Below, piece after piece: positions 10,485 to 21,273 of a stretch of 64,000 bases of DNA. The stretch comes from Sphingomonas sp. J315 (GTDB taxonomy: Bacteria; Pseudomonadota; Alphaproteobacteria; Sphingomonadales; Sphingomonadaceae): the NCBI RefSeq assembly GCF_024666595.1, contig NZ_CP088296.1, positions 3,648,501 through 3,712,500 of the forward strand, given 5' to 3'. Each line of letters opens with the position of its first letter. Positions within the stretch are counted from its first letter, which is position 1. The notes beneath the pieces are model-generated. The model worked only from the letters and a program-made list of their open reading frames with translations, was not told the origin of the DNA and made no database searches. Both the position numbers and the translations under genes were made by a program.

Positions 10485-12505
10485 CCCGGGCGGTTCTTGC
10501 CCAGATACCAGCTGATCCGGTGCGGCCCGCGCGAGCGGGAGCGCTGGGGGTGCAGCATATCGTACACCACGGCGTTTTCGAGCACGCGGTGCACGTAATT
10601 CTTGGTCTCGAAGATCGGAATATTCTCGACCCACACCAGCATATCGACGCCGGGCAGGCGTGGATCGCCATTGGCGCGGATCCACTTGTTCACATTGCCT
10701 GGCCCGGCGTTGTACGCCGCGACGGCGAGCGGGTAGCTGCCGCCATAATAATTGAGCATCCGCTGGATATAGCTGGAGCCGAGCCGGATATTGTAATCGG
10801 TATCGACCGTCAGAGCAGCGCGGTCGTAGCTGAGACCGAGTTGTCCGGCGACCTCGCGCGCGGTGCCGGGCATCAACTGCATGATCCCGCGCGCGCCGGC
10901 ATGGCTGACCGCCGCCTTGTCGAACTGGCTTTCCTGCCGCGCGATGGCGTGGATGATCGTGAAATTGGCCTCCTGACCCGGCGGGACCGGAACAGAGGGG
11001 TAACCGGCGACGGTATAGTCGGTCAGGCCGTTGAGCAGTGCACTGCGTCCAACCATGACACCCAGATCGGGGCGACCGATGGTGCGCGACAGCTCGGTGG
11101 CGAGGACATGATCCTCCGCGCTGGTCGCATCTGCGGCGATCTGGCGCAGGAAATAGCCCTGATCCTCTGCGCGGCCCAATGTTCCGAGCATCTGCGCGGC
11201 GCGGACCACTTCGCGATTGTAGAAGGCTGTGCGCGCGGCGGGGCTGACCTGGCGGAAATCGACCGGCGGGGGTGCCTTCAACTCGCGACCGATCCGTTCG
11301 GCGGCGAGCTGGCCGTAGAACAGGTCCGAAAAGGCGGCGGCGCGTTCGTAATAGGCGCGCGCTACTGCAGCCTGCCCGGCGGCTTCGGCGGCGCGACCGG
11401 CCCAGTAAATGCCCTTGGACTGGGTGGTGGGCGTGCGCGATCCGCGCGAATAGCGGTCGAACATGCCGACCGCCTCTGCCGGCCTGCCCAGCTTGTGCAT
11501 TGCGACCGTGCCGGCCAGCCAGACGAGGCTGGTGTAATCGTCGCGGATGCCCAGACCCATGTCCGACACGTCGGTGCCCGGCGCGAAGGCATCATCCACC
11601 TGGCTCGCAATGGCATAGGCCAGCGCAAATTGACGGTCGGATTCCGCCGCGCGCGCGTTGGTCAGCAGCACCTCATACCATTTCTCGACATTGCCGGGGC
11701 GGCTGTCGAGGCTGCGGGGTCGAGCGAGCAGCGAGCGGGCCGAGCCGCTCGCGCCATTGTTGCGATACCAGCTCGCACGGTCGGCGATGAAGCCGGGATC
11801 GCGCGCACCCGGCGCCTCGACTGCAGCAGCGCGCGACTGTGCGTCGGGGGAGCTGGATTTGAGCGCCAGCCGCGCCTCAAACAGCGCGCGGCGTTGCGGA
11901 GAGGTATAACCGATATGGCGGGCGGCGGCCGTGCGGGCGTCCTGCCACAATAGCGCGTCCATCCGCGCATCATGATCGTCCGGGGACAGGGCAGATGCAA
12001 ATGCGCCAAGGACTGCGGTCTCGTCGGTCGGGCGGAGTACGCCGCTGCGCCAGGCGCGGCGCGCCTGCTCGACCGCTTCGGCCCGGCGGCCCGAGATTGC
12101 CAACGCTTCGGCAAAGCGGATGCGCCCTGCCGCGGTTACCGGGGGGAAGCGCTCGAAGAAGCGTACCGCGAGCGAGGGCGCGTCGGTACCCGCGCCCAGC
12201 GAAGCCTCGGCAGCCGCGCGGCGGCTGGTCTCGCCGGGCCAGCCGGGGTGCGCGAGCATGAAATTGGCATAGTCGCTGAACGGCCAGCGATCCGACTGTT
12301 GCAGCCGCTTCCACTGGTCGATCGTATATTGAATGCTGGACGCAGAAGGAGGCGGGGCGGCAGGCAAGACCTGCGCCGCGACCGCAGCGAACTGCGCTCT
12401 ATACCATTCGGCTCCGTCCTGCACGACCTGGGACGAGACCGCGACACCCGATACGCCGGCGAGCAAGAGCCCGCTCTTGAATACAGAAGCAAGCATGCTG
12501 GACAT
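10481..12505 (-). CDS. slt: Soluble lytic murein transglycosylase
   Basis: About 674 residues. A hydrophobic N-terminal signal (FKSGLLLAGVSGVAV) leads into a long helical superhelical domain, then the SLT catalytic domain with HAIARQESQFD (catalytic Glu near residue 525), SHAGARGIMQLMPGTA and AYNAGPGNV. It cleaves peptidoglycan between MurNAc and GlcNAc with formation of 1,6-anhydro ends in the periplasm. ATG at 12505 is preferred over upstream starts that would extend into the divergent dapA promoter; ATG at 12496 is an alternative. First gene of an operon with the GNAT protein and greB. Confidence 0.93.
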   Translation of the reverse strand: MSSMLASVFKSGLLLAGVSGVAVSSQVVQDGAEWYRAQFAAVAAQVLPAAPPPSASSIQYTIDQWKRLQQSDRWPFSDYANFMLAHPGWPGETSRRAAAEASLGAGTDAPSLAVRFFERFPPVTAAGRIRFAEALAISGRRAEAVEQARRAWRSGVLRPTDETAVLGAFASALSPDDHDARMDALLWQDARTAAARHIGYTSPQRRALFEARLALKSSSPDAQSRAAAVEAPGARDPGFIADRASWYRNNGASGSARSLLARPRSLDSRPGNVEKWYEVLLTNARAAESDRQFALAYAIASQVDDAFAPGTDVSDMGLGIRDDYTSLVWLAGTVAMHKLGRPAEAVGMFDRYSRGSRTPTTQSKGIYWAGRAAEAAGQAAVARAYYERAAAFSDLFYGQLAAERIGRELKAPPPVDFRQVSPAARTAFYNREVVRAAQMLGTLGRAEDQGYFLRQIAADATSAEDHVLATELSRTIGRPDLGVMVGRSALLNGLTDYTVAGYPSVPVPPGQEANFTIIHAIARQESQFDKAAVSHAGARGIMQLMPGTAREVAGQLGLSYDRAALTVDTDYNIRLGSSYIQRMLNYYGGSYPLAVAAYNAGPGNVNKWIRANGDPRLPGVDMLVWVENIPIFETKNYVHRVLENAVVYDMLHPQRSRSRGPHRISWYLGKNRPG

Positions 12506-12567
12506 GATACGCAATCGCCCCCTATTGGCCACCCCGAATTTCCGACGATTGGGGCATTTTGACGCAT

Positions 12568-13449
12568 ATGTTCTCCGGCTCGATCCCCGCACTCATCACG
12601 CCATTCCGTAACGGCAGCTTCGACGAGGCTGTATTCCGGGATTTCGTCGAGTGGCAGATCGCCGAAGGATCGTCGGCTCTGGTCCCCGTCGGCACCACTG
12701 GCGAGGCAGCCACCTTGTCGAAGGACGAGCATTTCGAGGTCGTGCGCGTGTGCGCGGATCAGGTGCGCGGGCGCGTCCCCGTAATCGCGGGGGCAGGGTC
12801 GAACGACACCCGCGTGGCGATTGGCAACGTCCAGGCGGCGAAGGAAGCCGGCGCCGACGCGGTGCTGATGGTCCCGCCCTATTACAACCGCCCGAGCCAG
12901 GAAGGCATCTTCCAGCATTTCGCGGCGGTCGCCGCCGAATGCGACCTGCCGATCATCCTCTACAATGTCCCCGGGCGCACCGTGACGGATATCCAGCCCG
13001 AAACGGTGATCCGGATCGTTCAGGCGTTCCCGGACAAGTTCGTCGCGATCAAGGACGCGACCGGCGACCTTGCCCGCGTGTCGAAGCACCGTGCCGCGCT
13101 GCGCAATGGGCTTGCCCAGCTGTCGGGCAATGACGAGACCGCGCTGGCGTTCAACGCGATGGGCGGGGTGGGGTGCATCTCGGTCGCCGCCAATGTCGCG
13201 CCGAAGCTGTGCGCGCAGTTCCAGGCGGCGTGGGCCGAGGGGAACACCGCCATCGCGCTGGCGCTGCACGACCGGCTGTTCGCGCTGCACCTCGCGCTGT
13301 TCACCGATGCCTCGCCAGGGCCGGTGAAGTACGCCGTCAACAAGCTGAAGCCCGAGATTTCCGCCGAACTGCGCCTGCCGATGGTCGCACCGAGCGATGC
13401 GAGCAAGGCGGCGGTCGATGCGGCGATGGCGGCGGCGGGGTTGATCTGA
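12568..13449 (+). CDS. dapA: 4-hydroxy-tetrahydrodipicolinate synthase
   Basis: 293 residues from ATG at 12568 (MFSGSIPALITPF); a TTG nine bases earlier is the alternative. The Schiff-base lysine is Lys162 in VAIKDATGDL and the catalytic Tyr is Tyr132 in LYNVPGRT, with the GTTGE motif near the N-terminus, all as in DapA. It condenses pyruvate and aspartate semialdehyde in the lysine/diaminopimelate pathway. Divergent from the transglycosylase gene, so both cell-wall functions share one short control region of about 60 bases. Confidence 0.95.
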   Translation: MFSGSIPALITPFRNGSFDEAVFRDFVEWQIAEGSSALVPVGTTGEAATLSKDEHFEVVRVCADQVRGRVPVIAGAGSNDTRVAIGNVQAAKEAGADAVLMVPPYYNRPSQEGIFQHFAAVAAECDLPIILYNVPGRTVTDIQPETVIRIVQAFPDKFVAIKDATGDLARVSKHRAALRNGLAQLSGNDETALAFNAMGGVGCISVAANVAPKLCAQFQAAWAEGNTAIALALHDRLFALHLALFTDASPGPVKYAVNKLKPEISAELRLPMVAPSDASKAAVDAAMAAAGLI

Positions 13450-13459
13450 CGCGATTGTC

Positions 13460-13533
13460 CTGCTGCGAAAGCAGAAGCCCAGGCGTCGCCGGGGTCGTCC
13501 TTAGTAACTCTAGGCTCCGGCGTTCGCAGGAGC
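13460..13533. repeat. Diverged copy of the paired REP-like palindrome
   Basis: Between dapA and smpB the segments CTGCTGCGAAAGCAGAAG (from 13460) and GGCTCCGGCGTTCGCAGGAGC-like sequence (13513-13533) repeat the arrangement and spacing of the pair at 2921-2994, with mismatches in the stems. The linker also keeps an ACTCTAGGCTCC-type junction close to the ACTCTGGGCTCC of the first copy, supporting common origin. Confidence 0.55.
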
Positions 13534-13595
13534 ACTGACAGAAACTGAAGCCATCGCTTCCCTTTCTCCTTCAGCACCCCTACATCGCGCGTCCC

Positions 13596-14078
13596 ATGGC
13601 ACGCCCTCGTCCCCTAGAATTCGACAAGAAAAAGGTCGTCGCGGAGAACCGCAAGGCGCGCTACGAATATTTCCTCGAGGAATTTTTCGAGGCGGGCATC
13701 GCGCTGCAGGGGACCGAGGTGAAGTCGCTGCGATTCGGCGAGGGGTCGATCGCGGAGAGCTATGCCGAGGTGCGCGACGGTCAGGCGTGGCTGGTTAACG
13801 CAAATATCCCCGAATTTTCGCACGGAAATCGCTTCAATCACGAGCCCAAGCGTCCCCGTAAATTGCTCCTTCATCAACGGCAGGTAGAAAAGCTGCATGG
13901 CGCGGTCGCGCGGGAGGGCATGACGCTGATCCCGATGTCGATCTACTTCAACGGTCGCGGCCGGGCGAAGGTCGAGCTGGCGCTGGCGAAGGGCAAGAAG
14001 ACTCACGACAAGCGCGAGTCGATCAAGGAACGGGACTGGAAGCGTGAACAGGGGCGGATCCTCCGCGATCGCGGGTGA
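13596..14078 (+). CDS. smpB: SsrA-binding protein (trans-translation)
   Basis: 160 residues. The core reads [18 protein letters not shown], then [10 protein letters not shown] and [16 protein letters not shown], ending in the basic tail [20 protein letters not shown] that enters the decoding site. SmpB carries tmRNA to stalled ribosomes. The length and all conserved blocks are normal. It is followed two bases later by the DUF2062 gene, so they are probably one transcript. Confidence 0.97.
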   Translation: MARPRPLEFDKKKVVAENRKARYEYFLEEFFEAGIALQGTEVKSLRFGEGSIAESYAEVRDGQAWLVNANIPEFSHGNRFNHEPKRPRKLLLHQRQVEKLHGAVAREGMTLIPMSIYFNGRGRAKVELALAKGKKTHDKRESIKERDWKREQGRILRDRG

Positions 14079-14079
14079 C

Positions 14080-14652
14080 ATGAAACCGAATCGCCTCAGC
14101 GCATGGTGGCACCGCAACATGCCAACCCGCGAGTCGATCGAGCAGATCCGCTGGCTGCGTCCGGTGGCGCACCGCGTCCTCGCCCCTGAGTTGTGGCGGT
14201 TCACCCGCCGGTCGGTGCCGCGTGGCGTGGCGCTGGGATTGCTGGTCGGTATCTTCCTGTTGATCCCGGGCCTGCAGATCGCGGGCGCGGCGATGCTTGC
14301 GCTGCCGTTCCGTGCCAACGTGCCGATTGCTGCGGCGATGACCTTCCTCAGCAATCCCGCGACGACGCCGTTCATTCTCTACGGATCGGTCTATACCGGC
14401 AATGCGATGCTGGGGCGGAGCGCCGACGTGTCGGGCTTCATGGCGCTGATCGAGCATCATGCCGGGGTCGGCGAATGGCTGAACTGGCTGTTCTCGCAGG
14501 CAGCACCGGCGTTGGTGATCGGCCTATTGGTGATTTCGGTCGCGTCTGCAGCCGCAGGCTATGGCCTGTCGATCTTCGCCTGGCGCGCCTGGGTTGCCCG
14601 CAAGTGGCGCAAGCGTGTGGCCCTCCGTAATAAAGTTTCGTCGGAGACTTGA
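14080..14652 (+). CDS. DUF2062 membrane protein
   Basis: 190 residues from ATG at 14080, directly after the smpB stop; an in-frame GTG at 14044 would overlap smpB. A basic N-terminal region precedes hydrophobic segments around GVALGLLVGIFLLIPGLQIAGA, MTFLSNPATTPFILYGSVY and a C-terminal APALVIGLLVISVASAAAGYG, with the FLSNPxTxP motif typical of DUF2062. Function unknown; the family is often found beside smpB or competence-type genes in alphaproteobacteria. Confidence 0.85.
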   Translation: MKPNRLSAWWHRNMPTRESIEQIRWLRPVAHRVLAPELWRFTRRSVPRGVALGLLVGIFLLIPGLQIAGAAMLALPFRANVPIAAAMTFLSNPATTPFILYGSVYTGNAMLGRSADVSGFMALIEHHAGVGEWLNWLFSQAAPALVIGLLVISVASAAAGYGLSIFAWRAWVARKWRKRVALRNKVSSET

Positions 14653-14708
14653 TCGGGCGTATCATCGGCGTAAGACACGGGCGTTTTCCAATGTCCGAAG
14701 GGTAGCCG

Positions 14709-16751
14709 ATGCGTCTCCTCCTGATCCCCGTCCTGCTTGCCGGAACCGCGCTGGCGAGCGGCTGCAGCCCGTCCACCAGCGCTGACGCGCCTACGGCAGC
14801 ACCGGCGGCCAAGCCGCAACTCGGGAGCTTCGGGTTCGACGTGGCCGGGATGGATCGCAGCGTTGCACCGGGCGAAGACTTCTACGCCTTCTCGAACGGT
14901 GTTTGGGCAAAGAACACGCCGATCCCCGCCGACAAGTCCAACTATGGCATGTTCACCGCGCTCGACGACCTGTCGAAGCAGCGGGTGCGCGGTATCCTCG
15001 ACGAGGTGAAGGACGATCCCGCCAGCATGGTCGGTCGTGCCTATTCGAGCTATCTCGACACCGCGACCGTCGAGGCGCGGGGTCTTGCGCCGATCCAGCC
15101 GTGGCTGGGCAAGATCAAGGCGCTCGACAGCAAGGCGGGCTATGCCGCGCTGGTGGTCGAGGGCGCGAAGATGGGCGTGCCAGGGCCGTTCGGCGGCTAT
15201 GTCGGGCAGGACGACAAGATCCCGACCCAGTATATCTTCAGCATGTATCAGGGCGGCACCGGCCTGCCCGATCGCGACATGTATCTGCTCGACACCCCGA
15301 AGATGGTGGCGAACCGTACCGCCTATCTCGGCTATCTCGCCAAGATGCTGACGCTGGCGGGTGAGGGCGATGCCGAGGCGCGCGCCAAGGCGATCCTTGA
15401 GATGGAAACGAAGATCGCCAAGGCGCAGTGGACTCGCGAGGAATCGGGCGACGCCGCCAAGACCTATAACAAGTACACGCTGGCGGAGACCGCACAGTTC
15501 AGTTCGGAGATGGTCGACCTGCCCGCGATCTTGCGCGGGCTAAGCCCCAAGATCACCGAAGTCCTGATTGCTCAGCCGAGCGCGTTCAAGAGCATTTCGG
15601 GCATCCTCAATGACGCGCCGCTGGCGGTGGTGAAGGACCAGATGCTGGTGCGCAGCCTGGGATCGCTGTCCGACTATCTGCCCGATGCGGTGTCGAACAC
15701 GCAGTTCGCGTTCTACGGGACGACGTTGCAGGGCACGCCGCAGCGCGAGGAGCGCTGGAAGCGCGGCGTGAGCTTTGCCGAAGGCGCGCTGGGCGAGGAG
15801 CTGGGCAAGGAATATGCCGCACGCTACTTCCCCGCCGAATACAAGGCGGAGATGAACAAGCTCGTCGCCAATGTCCTCGACGCGATGGGGCGCCGCATAG
15901 ACTCGCTCGACTGGATGCAGCCGCAAACCAAGCTGCGCGCCAAGGCGAAGCTCAAGAATTTCACCGTCAAGGTCGGCTATCCCGACAAGTGGCGCAGCTA
16001 TGCGGGGCTGGAGGTCAAGTCGGACGATTTGTTCGGCAACGCCGTGCGCTCCAACCGCTTCGACTATGCGTACATGCTCGACAAATTGGGCGGGCCGGTG
16101 CGCAAATGGGAATGGGGAATGCTTCCCCAGACAGTGAACGCCTATGCCAATTTCGGCATGATGGAAGTCGTCTTCCCCGCCGCGATACTGCAGCCTCCCT
16201 TCTTCGATCCCAAGGCGGATCCGGCGATCAACTATGGCGGTATCGGTGCCGTCATCGGTCACGAGATCAGCCACCATTTCGACGATCAGGGCGCGAAGTA
16301 TAACGAGAAGGGCGAATTGTCCGACTGGTGGACGCCGCAGGACGTCAAGGCATTCGAGGCGGCCGGCAAGGCGCTGATCGCGCAATATGACGCCTATGAG
16401 CCGTTGCCGGGCGAGCATGTGAAGGGTGAGTTCACCCTGGGCGAGAATATCGGCGATCTCGCCGGCCTCACCATCGCCTATGATGCTTACAAGCATTCGC
16501 TCGGCGGCAAGGACGCGCCGGTGATCGACGGCTTCACCGGCGACCAGCGCTTCTACCTCGGCTGGGCGCAGGTGTGGCGGCGCAATTATCGCGAGGCGAA
16601 TTTGCGTCAGCGGTTGCTGACCGACCCGCACAGCCCGTCGATCCAGCGCGCCTGGGTCGTCCGCAACCTCGACCCCTGGTACGGCGCCTTTGGCGCAAAG
16701 CCGGGTGAGAAGCTGTATCTGGACCCGGCAAAGCGCGTCCGCGTCTGGTGA
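14709..16751 (+). CDS. M13 family zinc metallopeptidase, lipoprotein
   Basis: 680 residues. The signal peptide ends in a lipobox ALASGC at about residues 14-19. The catalytic domain carries the gluzincin motif HEISHH (HExxH) at residue 518 and the downstream ENIGDLAG (ExxxD) at residue 579, plus the M13 signature VNAYANFGMMEVVFPAAILQ. It ends in the family C-terminal tryptophan. Neprilysin-type peptidases cut short peptides; here it is expected to act in the periplasm or at the cell surface. Substrates are unknown. Confidence 0.93.
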   Translation: MRLLLIPVLLAGTALASGCSPSTSADAPTAAPAAKPQLGSFGFDVAGMDRSVAPGEDFYAFSNGVWAKNTPIPADKSNYGMFTALDDLSKQRVRGILDEVKDDPASMVGRAYSSYLDTATVEARGLAPIQPWLGKIKALDSKAGYAALVVEGAKMGVPGPFGGYVGQDDKIPTQYIFSMYQGGTGLPDRDMYLLDTPKMVANRTAYLGYLAKMLTLAGEGDAEARAKAILEMETKIAKAQWTREESGDAAKTYNKYTLAETAQFSSEMVDLPAILRGLSPKITEVLIAQPSAFKSISGILNDAPLAVVKDQMLVRSLGSLSDYLPDAVSNTQFAFYGTTLQGTPQREERWKRGVSFAEGALGEELGKEYAARYFPAEYKAEMNKLVANVLDAMGRRIDSLDWMQPQTKLRAKAKLKNFTVKVGYPDKWRSYAGLEVKSDDLFGNAVRSNRFDYAYMLDKLGGPVRKWEWGMLPQTVNAYANFGMMEVVFPAAILQPPFFDPKADPAINYGGIGAVIGHEISHHFDDQGAKYNEKGELSDWWTPQDVKAFEAAGKALIAQYDAYEPLPGEHVKGEFTLGENIGDLAGLTIAYDAYKHSLGGKDAPVIDGFTGDQRFYLGWAQVWRRNYREANLRQRLLTDPHSPSIQRAWVVRNLDPWYGAFGAKPGEKLYLDPAKRVRVW

Positions 16752-16789
16752 GCGCTTGACGCTGTGCCAGTGGGGCGGGAAAGGGGGCC

Positions 16790-19177
16790 ATGGCCGCCAC
16801 TTCCGCCCCGACTGACGACTCCCCCGGACTGACCGGCCCGTTGATCACCGCGATTGCGGCCGGAGCGGTGGCGGGTGGCGTGGTGCTGTGGGCGATCGAC
16901 TCGCTTCCGGTGGCGGCAGGCTTCTTCGCCGCCGCCGTGCTGATCGCGCTGGCTGTCACGCTGCTGCGTCGCCCTGCGACCGCCGCCGATGACGCGGTTG
17001 AGAGCGCAGCAGTCGACTGGTCGCTCGCCAATATGCTCGCGTCGATCTGCAGCGATGCGATTGCGGTGACCGATCGCGCCGGGCGGCTGGTTTGCGCGAA
17101 TGAACGATTCGGGACGCTGTTTCCCGGCTATCCCGCCCCTCCGGCGGTGGTGATAGGTGACTGGGCCGCATCGCAACTGGGCAGTGCGGGCCGTGCGGCA
17201 TGGCGCGACGGCGAGGCGTCGAGTGGATCGTTCGACGCAGCAGGGACGAAGCTGACCGCGCATGTCACCCGCGTAGGTGATTCGATGCTGATCTGGCGCT
17301 TCGCGGGCGCCGATGCGGTCGATCTGACCAAGCAGGCGCAGGCGCTGGTTGCGGGAAAATCGGGCGACCGGCTGGGTCAAGCCGGGATCATGATGGCGTT
17401 GATCGGCGCCGATGGCCGCGTGCGCGCAGCGAACCGTGTCCTCCGCCTCCGCGCGGCGGGCGACGAGATGGCGATGATCGAGGGACGGGACATCACCCGG
17501 TTCCTGATCACCGACAATCGCGGCACGGTGCGGTTCGAGCGCGAGGGGCTGTCAGGGACGCCGATCCGGGTCTTGGAAATTCCCTTCCTCGATGGTGATG
17601 CGACGCCGATGCTGGTCGCGCTGCTCGACGAGGAATATGCCCCGGCGCAGGAAATGGGCGAGGAATCGACCGCGCATGTCCGGTCGCTGATCGCGCTGCT
17701 GCCGACGGGAATTGCGCTGGTCGGCGCGGACGGTCGCTTTGCCTATATGAACGATGCGTTCGTGCGGGCGGCGCATGTGAACACCGACGCACCGCCGCTC
17801 TATCCCGGCGATCTGGTGGTGCGCGAGGACAAGAGCATTCTGGCCGATGCCGTGCGGCGCTTTGCCGCGGGCGCGGCGCATTCGATGGATCTGACCGTCC
17901 GTTTCGCCCCGGCGGCTGAGGAGGCGGTGTCGCTGTCGATCGCGTCGGCCCGCGGGCTGGGCGATGCGGCGGTGCTGCTCAGCCTGCGCGATGCGGGCGA
18001 GGAGGGGCAGCTCAAGCGGCAGGTGGCACAGGCGACCAAGATGCAGGCGGTCGGCCAGCTCGCCGGCGGCGTTGCGCACGACTTCAACAACATTCTGACC
18101 GCGATCATCGGTCATTGCGACCTAATGCTGATGCGCCATGCGCCGGGCGACAGCGATTATGACGATATCCAGCAGATCCTGCTCAATTCCAATCGCGCGG
18201 CGGCGCTGACCCGCCAGCTGCTCGCCTTTTCGCGGCAACAAACGCTCCGGCCACAGGTGCTGCAGCTGCCCGACATCATCTCCGAAGTGTCGAACCTGCT
18301 CAAGCGGCTGCTGGGTGAGACGGTCGAGCTGGTGGTCAATCACGGGCGAAACCTGGGCCCGGTGCGCGCCGATCCGGGGCAGCTGGAGCAGGTTGTCGTC
18401 AACCTCGCCGTCAATGCGCGCGACGCGATGCTGGCCAAAAATCCCAATGGCGGCGGCACGCTGACGATCGAGACGCTGAGCGTCGCGGCGCGTGAGGTGC
18501 GGGCGATGGACGACGACGTCCTGCCCGTGGGCGACTATACCGCGCTGCGCATTTCCGACACCGGATCGGGCATCCCGGCCGATGTGCTCGCGCATATCTG
18601 GGAGCCGTTCTTCACCACCAAGGAAGTGGGGAAGGGGACTGGCCTGGGCCTGTCGACCGTCTATGGCATCATCAAGCAGTCGGGCGGGTTCATCTTCGCG
18701 GAGAGCGCGCCGGACAAGGGGGCGGTCTTCACCATCTACCTGCCCGTCCACAACGCGCCCGAACCGGCCGCGCAGCTCAATGCGCCCAAGCCGGTGCAGG
18801 GCGACTTGTGGGGGAGCGGCACGATCCTGCTGGTCGAGGACGAGGCAATGGTGCGCGCGGTCGCAGAGCGCGCGCTGGCGCGGCAGGGCTATACCGTGCT
18901 GACCGCCGAGAATGGCGAAGCGGCGCTGGAACTGCTCGAAAAGAGCGGCAAGCCCGACCTTCTCATCAGCGACGTGGTGATGCCGACGATGGATGGACCG
19001 ACGATGGTCCGTCACGCGCGCAAGAAATACCCCGACCTCAAGATCATCTTCATGTCGGGCTATGCCGAGGAGCAGTTGCGCAAGTCGATCGACATCGACA
19101 AGGTCGCATTTCTGCCAAAACCCTTTTCAGTCCAGCAACTTGCGGAACTGGCACGTTCGGTAATGACCGCAAAATAG
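16790..19177 (+). CDS. cckA: Hybrid sensor histidine kinase, CckA type
   Basis: 795 residues, preceded by the ribosome-binding site AAGGGGG. Two N-terminal membrane segments (about residues 14-55) are followed by PAS-like regions, the dimerisation/phosphoacceptor helix [17 protein letters not shown] with His at about 430, the ATPase domain ([29 protein letters not shown]) and a C-terminal receiver with phosphoacceptor Asp at about 728 in LLISDVVMP and the LPKPF lysine. This architecture and the HDFNN H-box are those of CckA, which through ChpT controls CtrA and the cell cycle in alphaproteobacteria. Confidence 0.92.
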   Translation: MAATSAPTDDSPGLTGPLITAIAAGAVAGGVVLWAIDSLPVAAGFFAAAVLIALAVTLLRRPATAADDAVESAAVDWSLANMLASICSDAIAVTDRAGRLVCANERFGTLFPGYPAPPAVVIGDWAASQLGSAGRAAWRDGEASSGSFDAAGTKLTAHVTRVGDSMLIWRFAGADAVDLTKQAQALVAGKSGDRLGQAGIMMALIGADGRVRAANRVLRLRAAGDEMAMIEGRDITRFLITDNRGTVRFEREGLSGTPIRVLEIPFLDGDATPMLVALLDEEYAPAQEMGEESTAHVRSLIALLPTGIALVGADGRFAYMNDAFVRAAHVNTDAPPLYPGDLVVREDKSILADAVRRFAAGAAHSMDLTVRFAPAAEEAVSLSIASARGLGDAAVLLSLRDAGEEGQLKRQVAQATKMQAVGQLAGGVAHDFNNILTAIIGHCDLMLMRHAPGDSDYDDIQQILLNSNRAAALTRQLLAFSRQQTLRPQVLQLPDIISEVSNLLKRLLGETVELVVNHGRNLGPVRADPGQLEQVVVNLAVNARDAMLAKNPNGGGTLTIETLSVAAREVRAMDDDVLPVGDYTALRISDTGSGIPADVLAHIWEPFFTTKEVGKGTGLGLSTVYGIIKQSGGFIFAESAPDKGAVFTIYLPVHNAPEPAAQLNAPKPVQGDLWGSGTILLVEDEAMVRAVAERALARQGYTVLTAENGEAALELLEKSGKPDLLISDVVMPTMDGPTMVRHARKKYPDLKIIFMSGYAEEQLRKSIDIDKVAFLPKPFSVQQLAELARSVMTAK

Positions 19178-19217
19178 CACTCGACCGGCGAGCGATAGTG
19201 CGGCACATGCTGGCGAA

Positions 19218-19568
19218 ATGAGCGCACCGCAACGCATCCTGATCGTCGAGGACGAACCCCTGATCGCCATGATGATCGAGGATTTCCTCGACATGCTGGG
19301 CAAGGAACATGCCGGCACTGCGGAGAGCGTGGCGGCTGCGCTGGAGATCGTCGCGGCAGGCGGCGTCGATGCCGCGATCCTCGACGTCAATCTGGCGGGG
19401 GGTGAGCAGAGCTGGCCGATCGCCGATGCGCTCGCAGCGCAGGGCGTGCCCTTCATCCTCGCCACCGGCGGCAGCGGCGACATGGTGGCCGAGGCATATC
19501 GCGACCGTCCGGTACTCGCCAAGCCGTTCACCATGGACGCGGTCGAACAGGCGCTCGCCGCGCTCTGA
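19218..19568 (+). CDS. Single-domain response regulator, FAT GUY-like receiver
   Basis: 116 residues forming one receiver domain and nothing else. The acidic pair lies in ILIVEDEPLIA, the phosphoacceptor Asp in AAILDVNLAGG, and the conserved Lys in VLAKPF. The segment VPFILATGGSGD resembles the PFxFATG(G/Y) block of FAT GUY receivers such as SdrG, which work in the sphingomonad general stress response. Lies 40 bases after cckA on the same strand; a functional link with CckA is possible but not shown. Confidence 0.82.
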   Translation: MSAPQRILIVEDEPLIAMMIEDFLDMLGKEHAGTAESVAAALEIVAAGGVDAAILDVNLAGGEQSWPIADALAAQGVPFILATGGSGDMVAEAYRDRPVLAKPFTMDAVEQALAAL

Positions 19569-19572
19569 TCCT

Positions 19573-20090
19573 TCAGGCGATGCGGTCGGGTAGTTCGGCG
19601 GCGTCGGCTTCGATTGCGGAGTCCGGGGCGACGGCTTCCCAGGGGAAGATGAACCAGTCCTTCGTCACCGACCTGTCGATGGTCCGCGCCGCGTATTCAA
19701 CGCGCTGATGAGACGTGACATTGTCGAGCAGTGTCGCGAAACGCACGTTCGTCGCATTCGCCCCCGCCGTTGCCAGCCCTTCGCGCAGCCGCCCGATCGT
19801 CGCACCGCTGTCGTTGATGTCGTCGATGAACAACAGCCGGGCGCCGTCGCGCGTCCGTTCCGCGAGCCGGGCAAGGGCGGGGGCGGCGAGATCCTCGTTT
19901 CGCGCGCTGTAATCGACCGACAGCATCGGGCCGATGATCGCGTGGCTGAGATAGACCGCCGGAATCAGCCCGCCGCGCCCAATGCCGATCAGATAATCGG
20001 GCTGCCAGTCCGGATCGGCGCGTACCGCATCGGCCAGTGCCAGCACATCGGCGACAAACTGTTCATGCGGGATCGGGGTGAAGACTGGCA

Positions 20091-20091
<1 letters not shown>
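19573..20091 (-). CDS. Purine phosphoribosyltransferase family protein
   Basis: 172 residues. The PRPP-binding 13-residue loop reads LLFIDDINDSGATIG, preceded by IGIGRGGLIPAVYLSH, which is the type I phosphoribosyltransferase fold of hypoxanthine/xanthine/guanine enzymes. ATG at 20091 overlaps the stop of the adenine deaminase gene (TGATG), indicating translational coupling. With the deaminase it would convert adenine to hypoxanthine and then to IMP; base preference is inferred from context, not read from residues. Confidence 0.85.
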
Positions 20092-21221
<1,130 letters not shown>

Positions 21222-21273
21222 TCAGGCAATGGTTGAACGCAGGCCGCAAAGCCTTTAGCGACGGAGACTTCTC

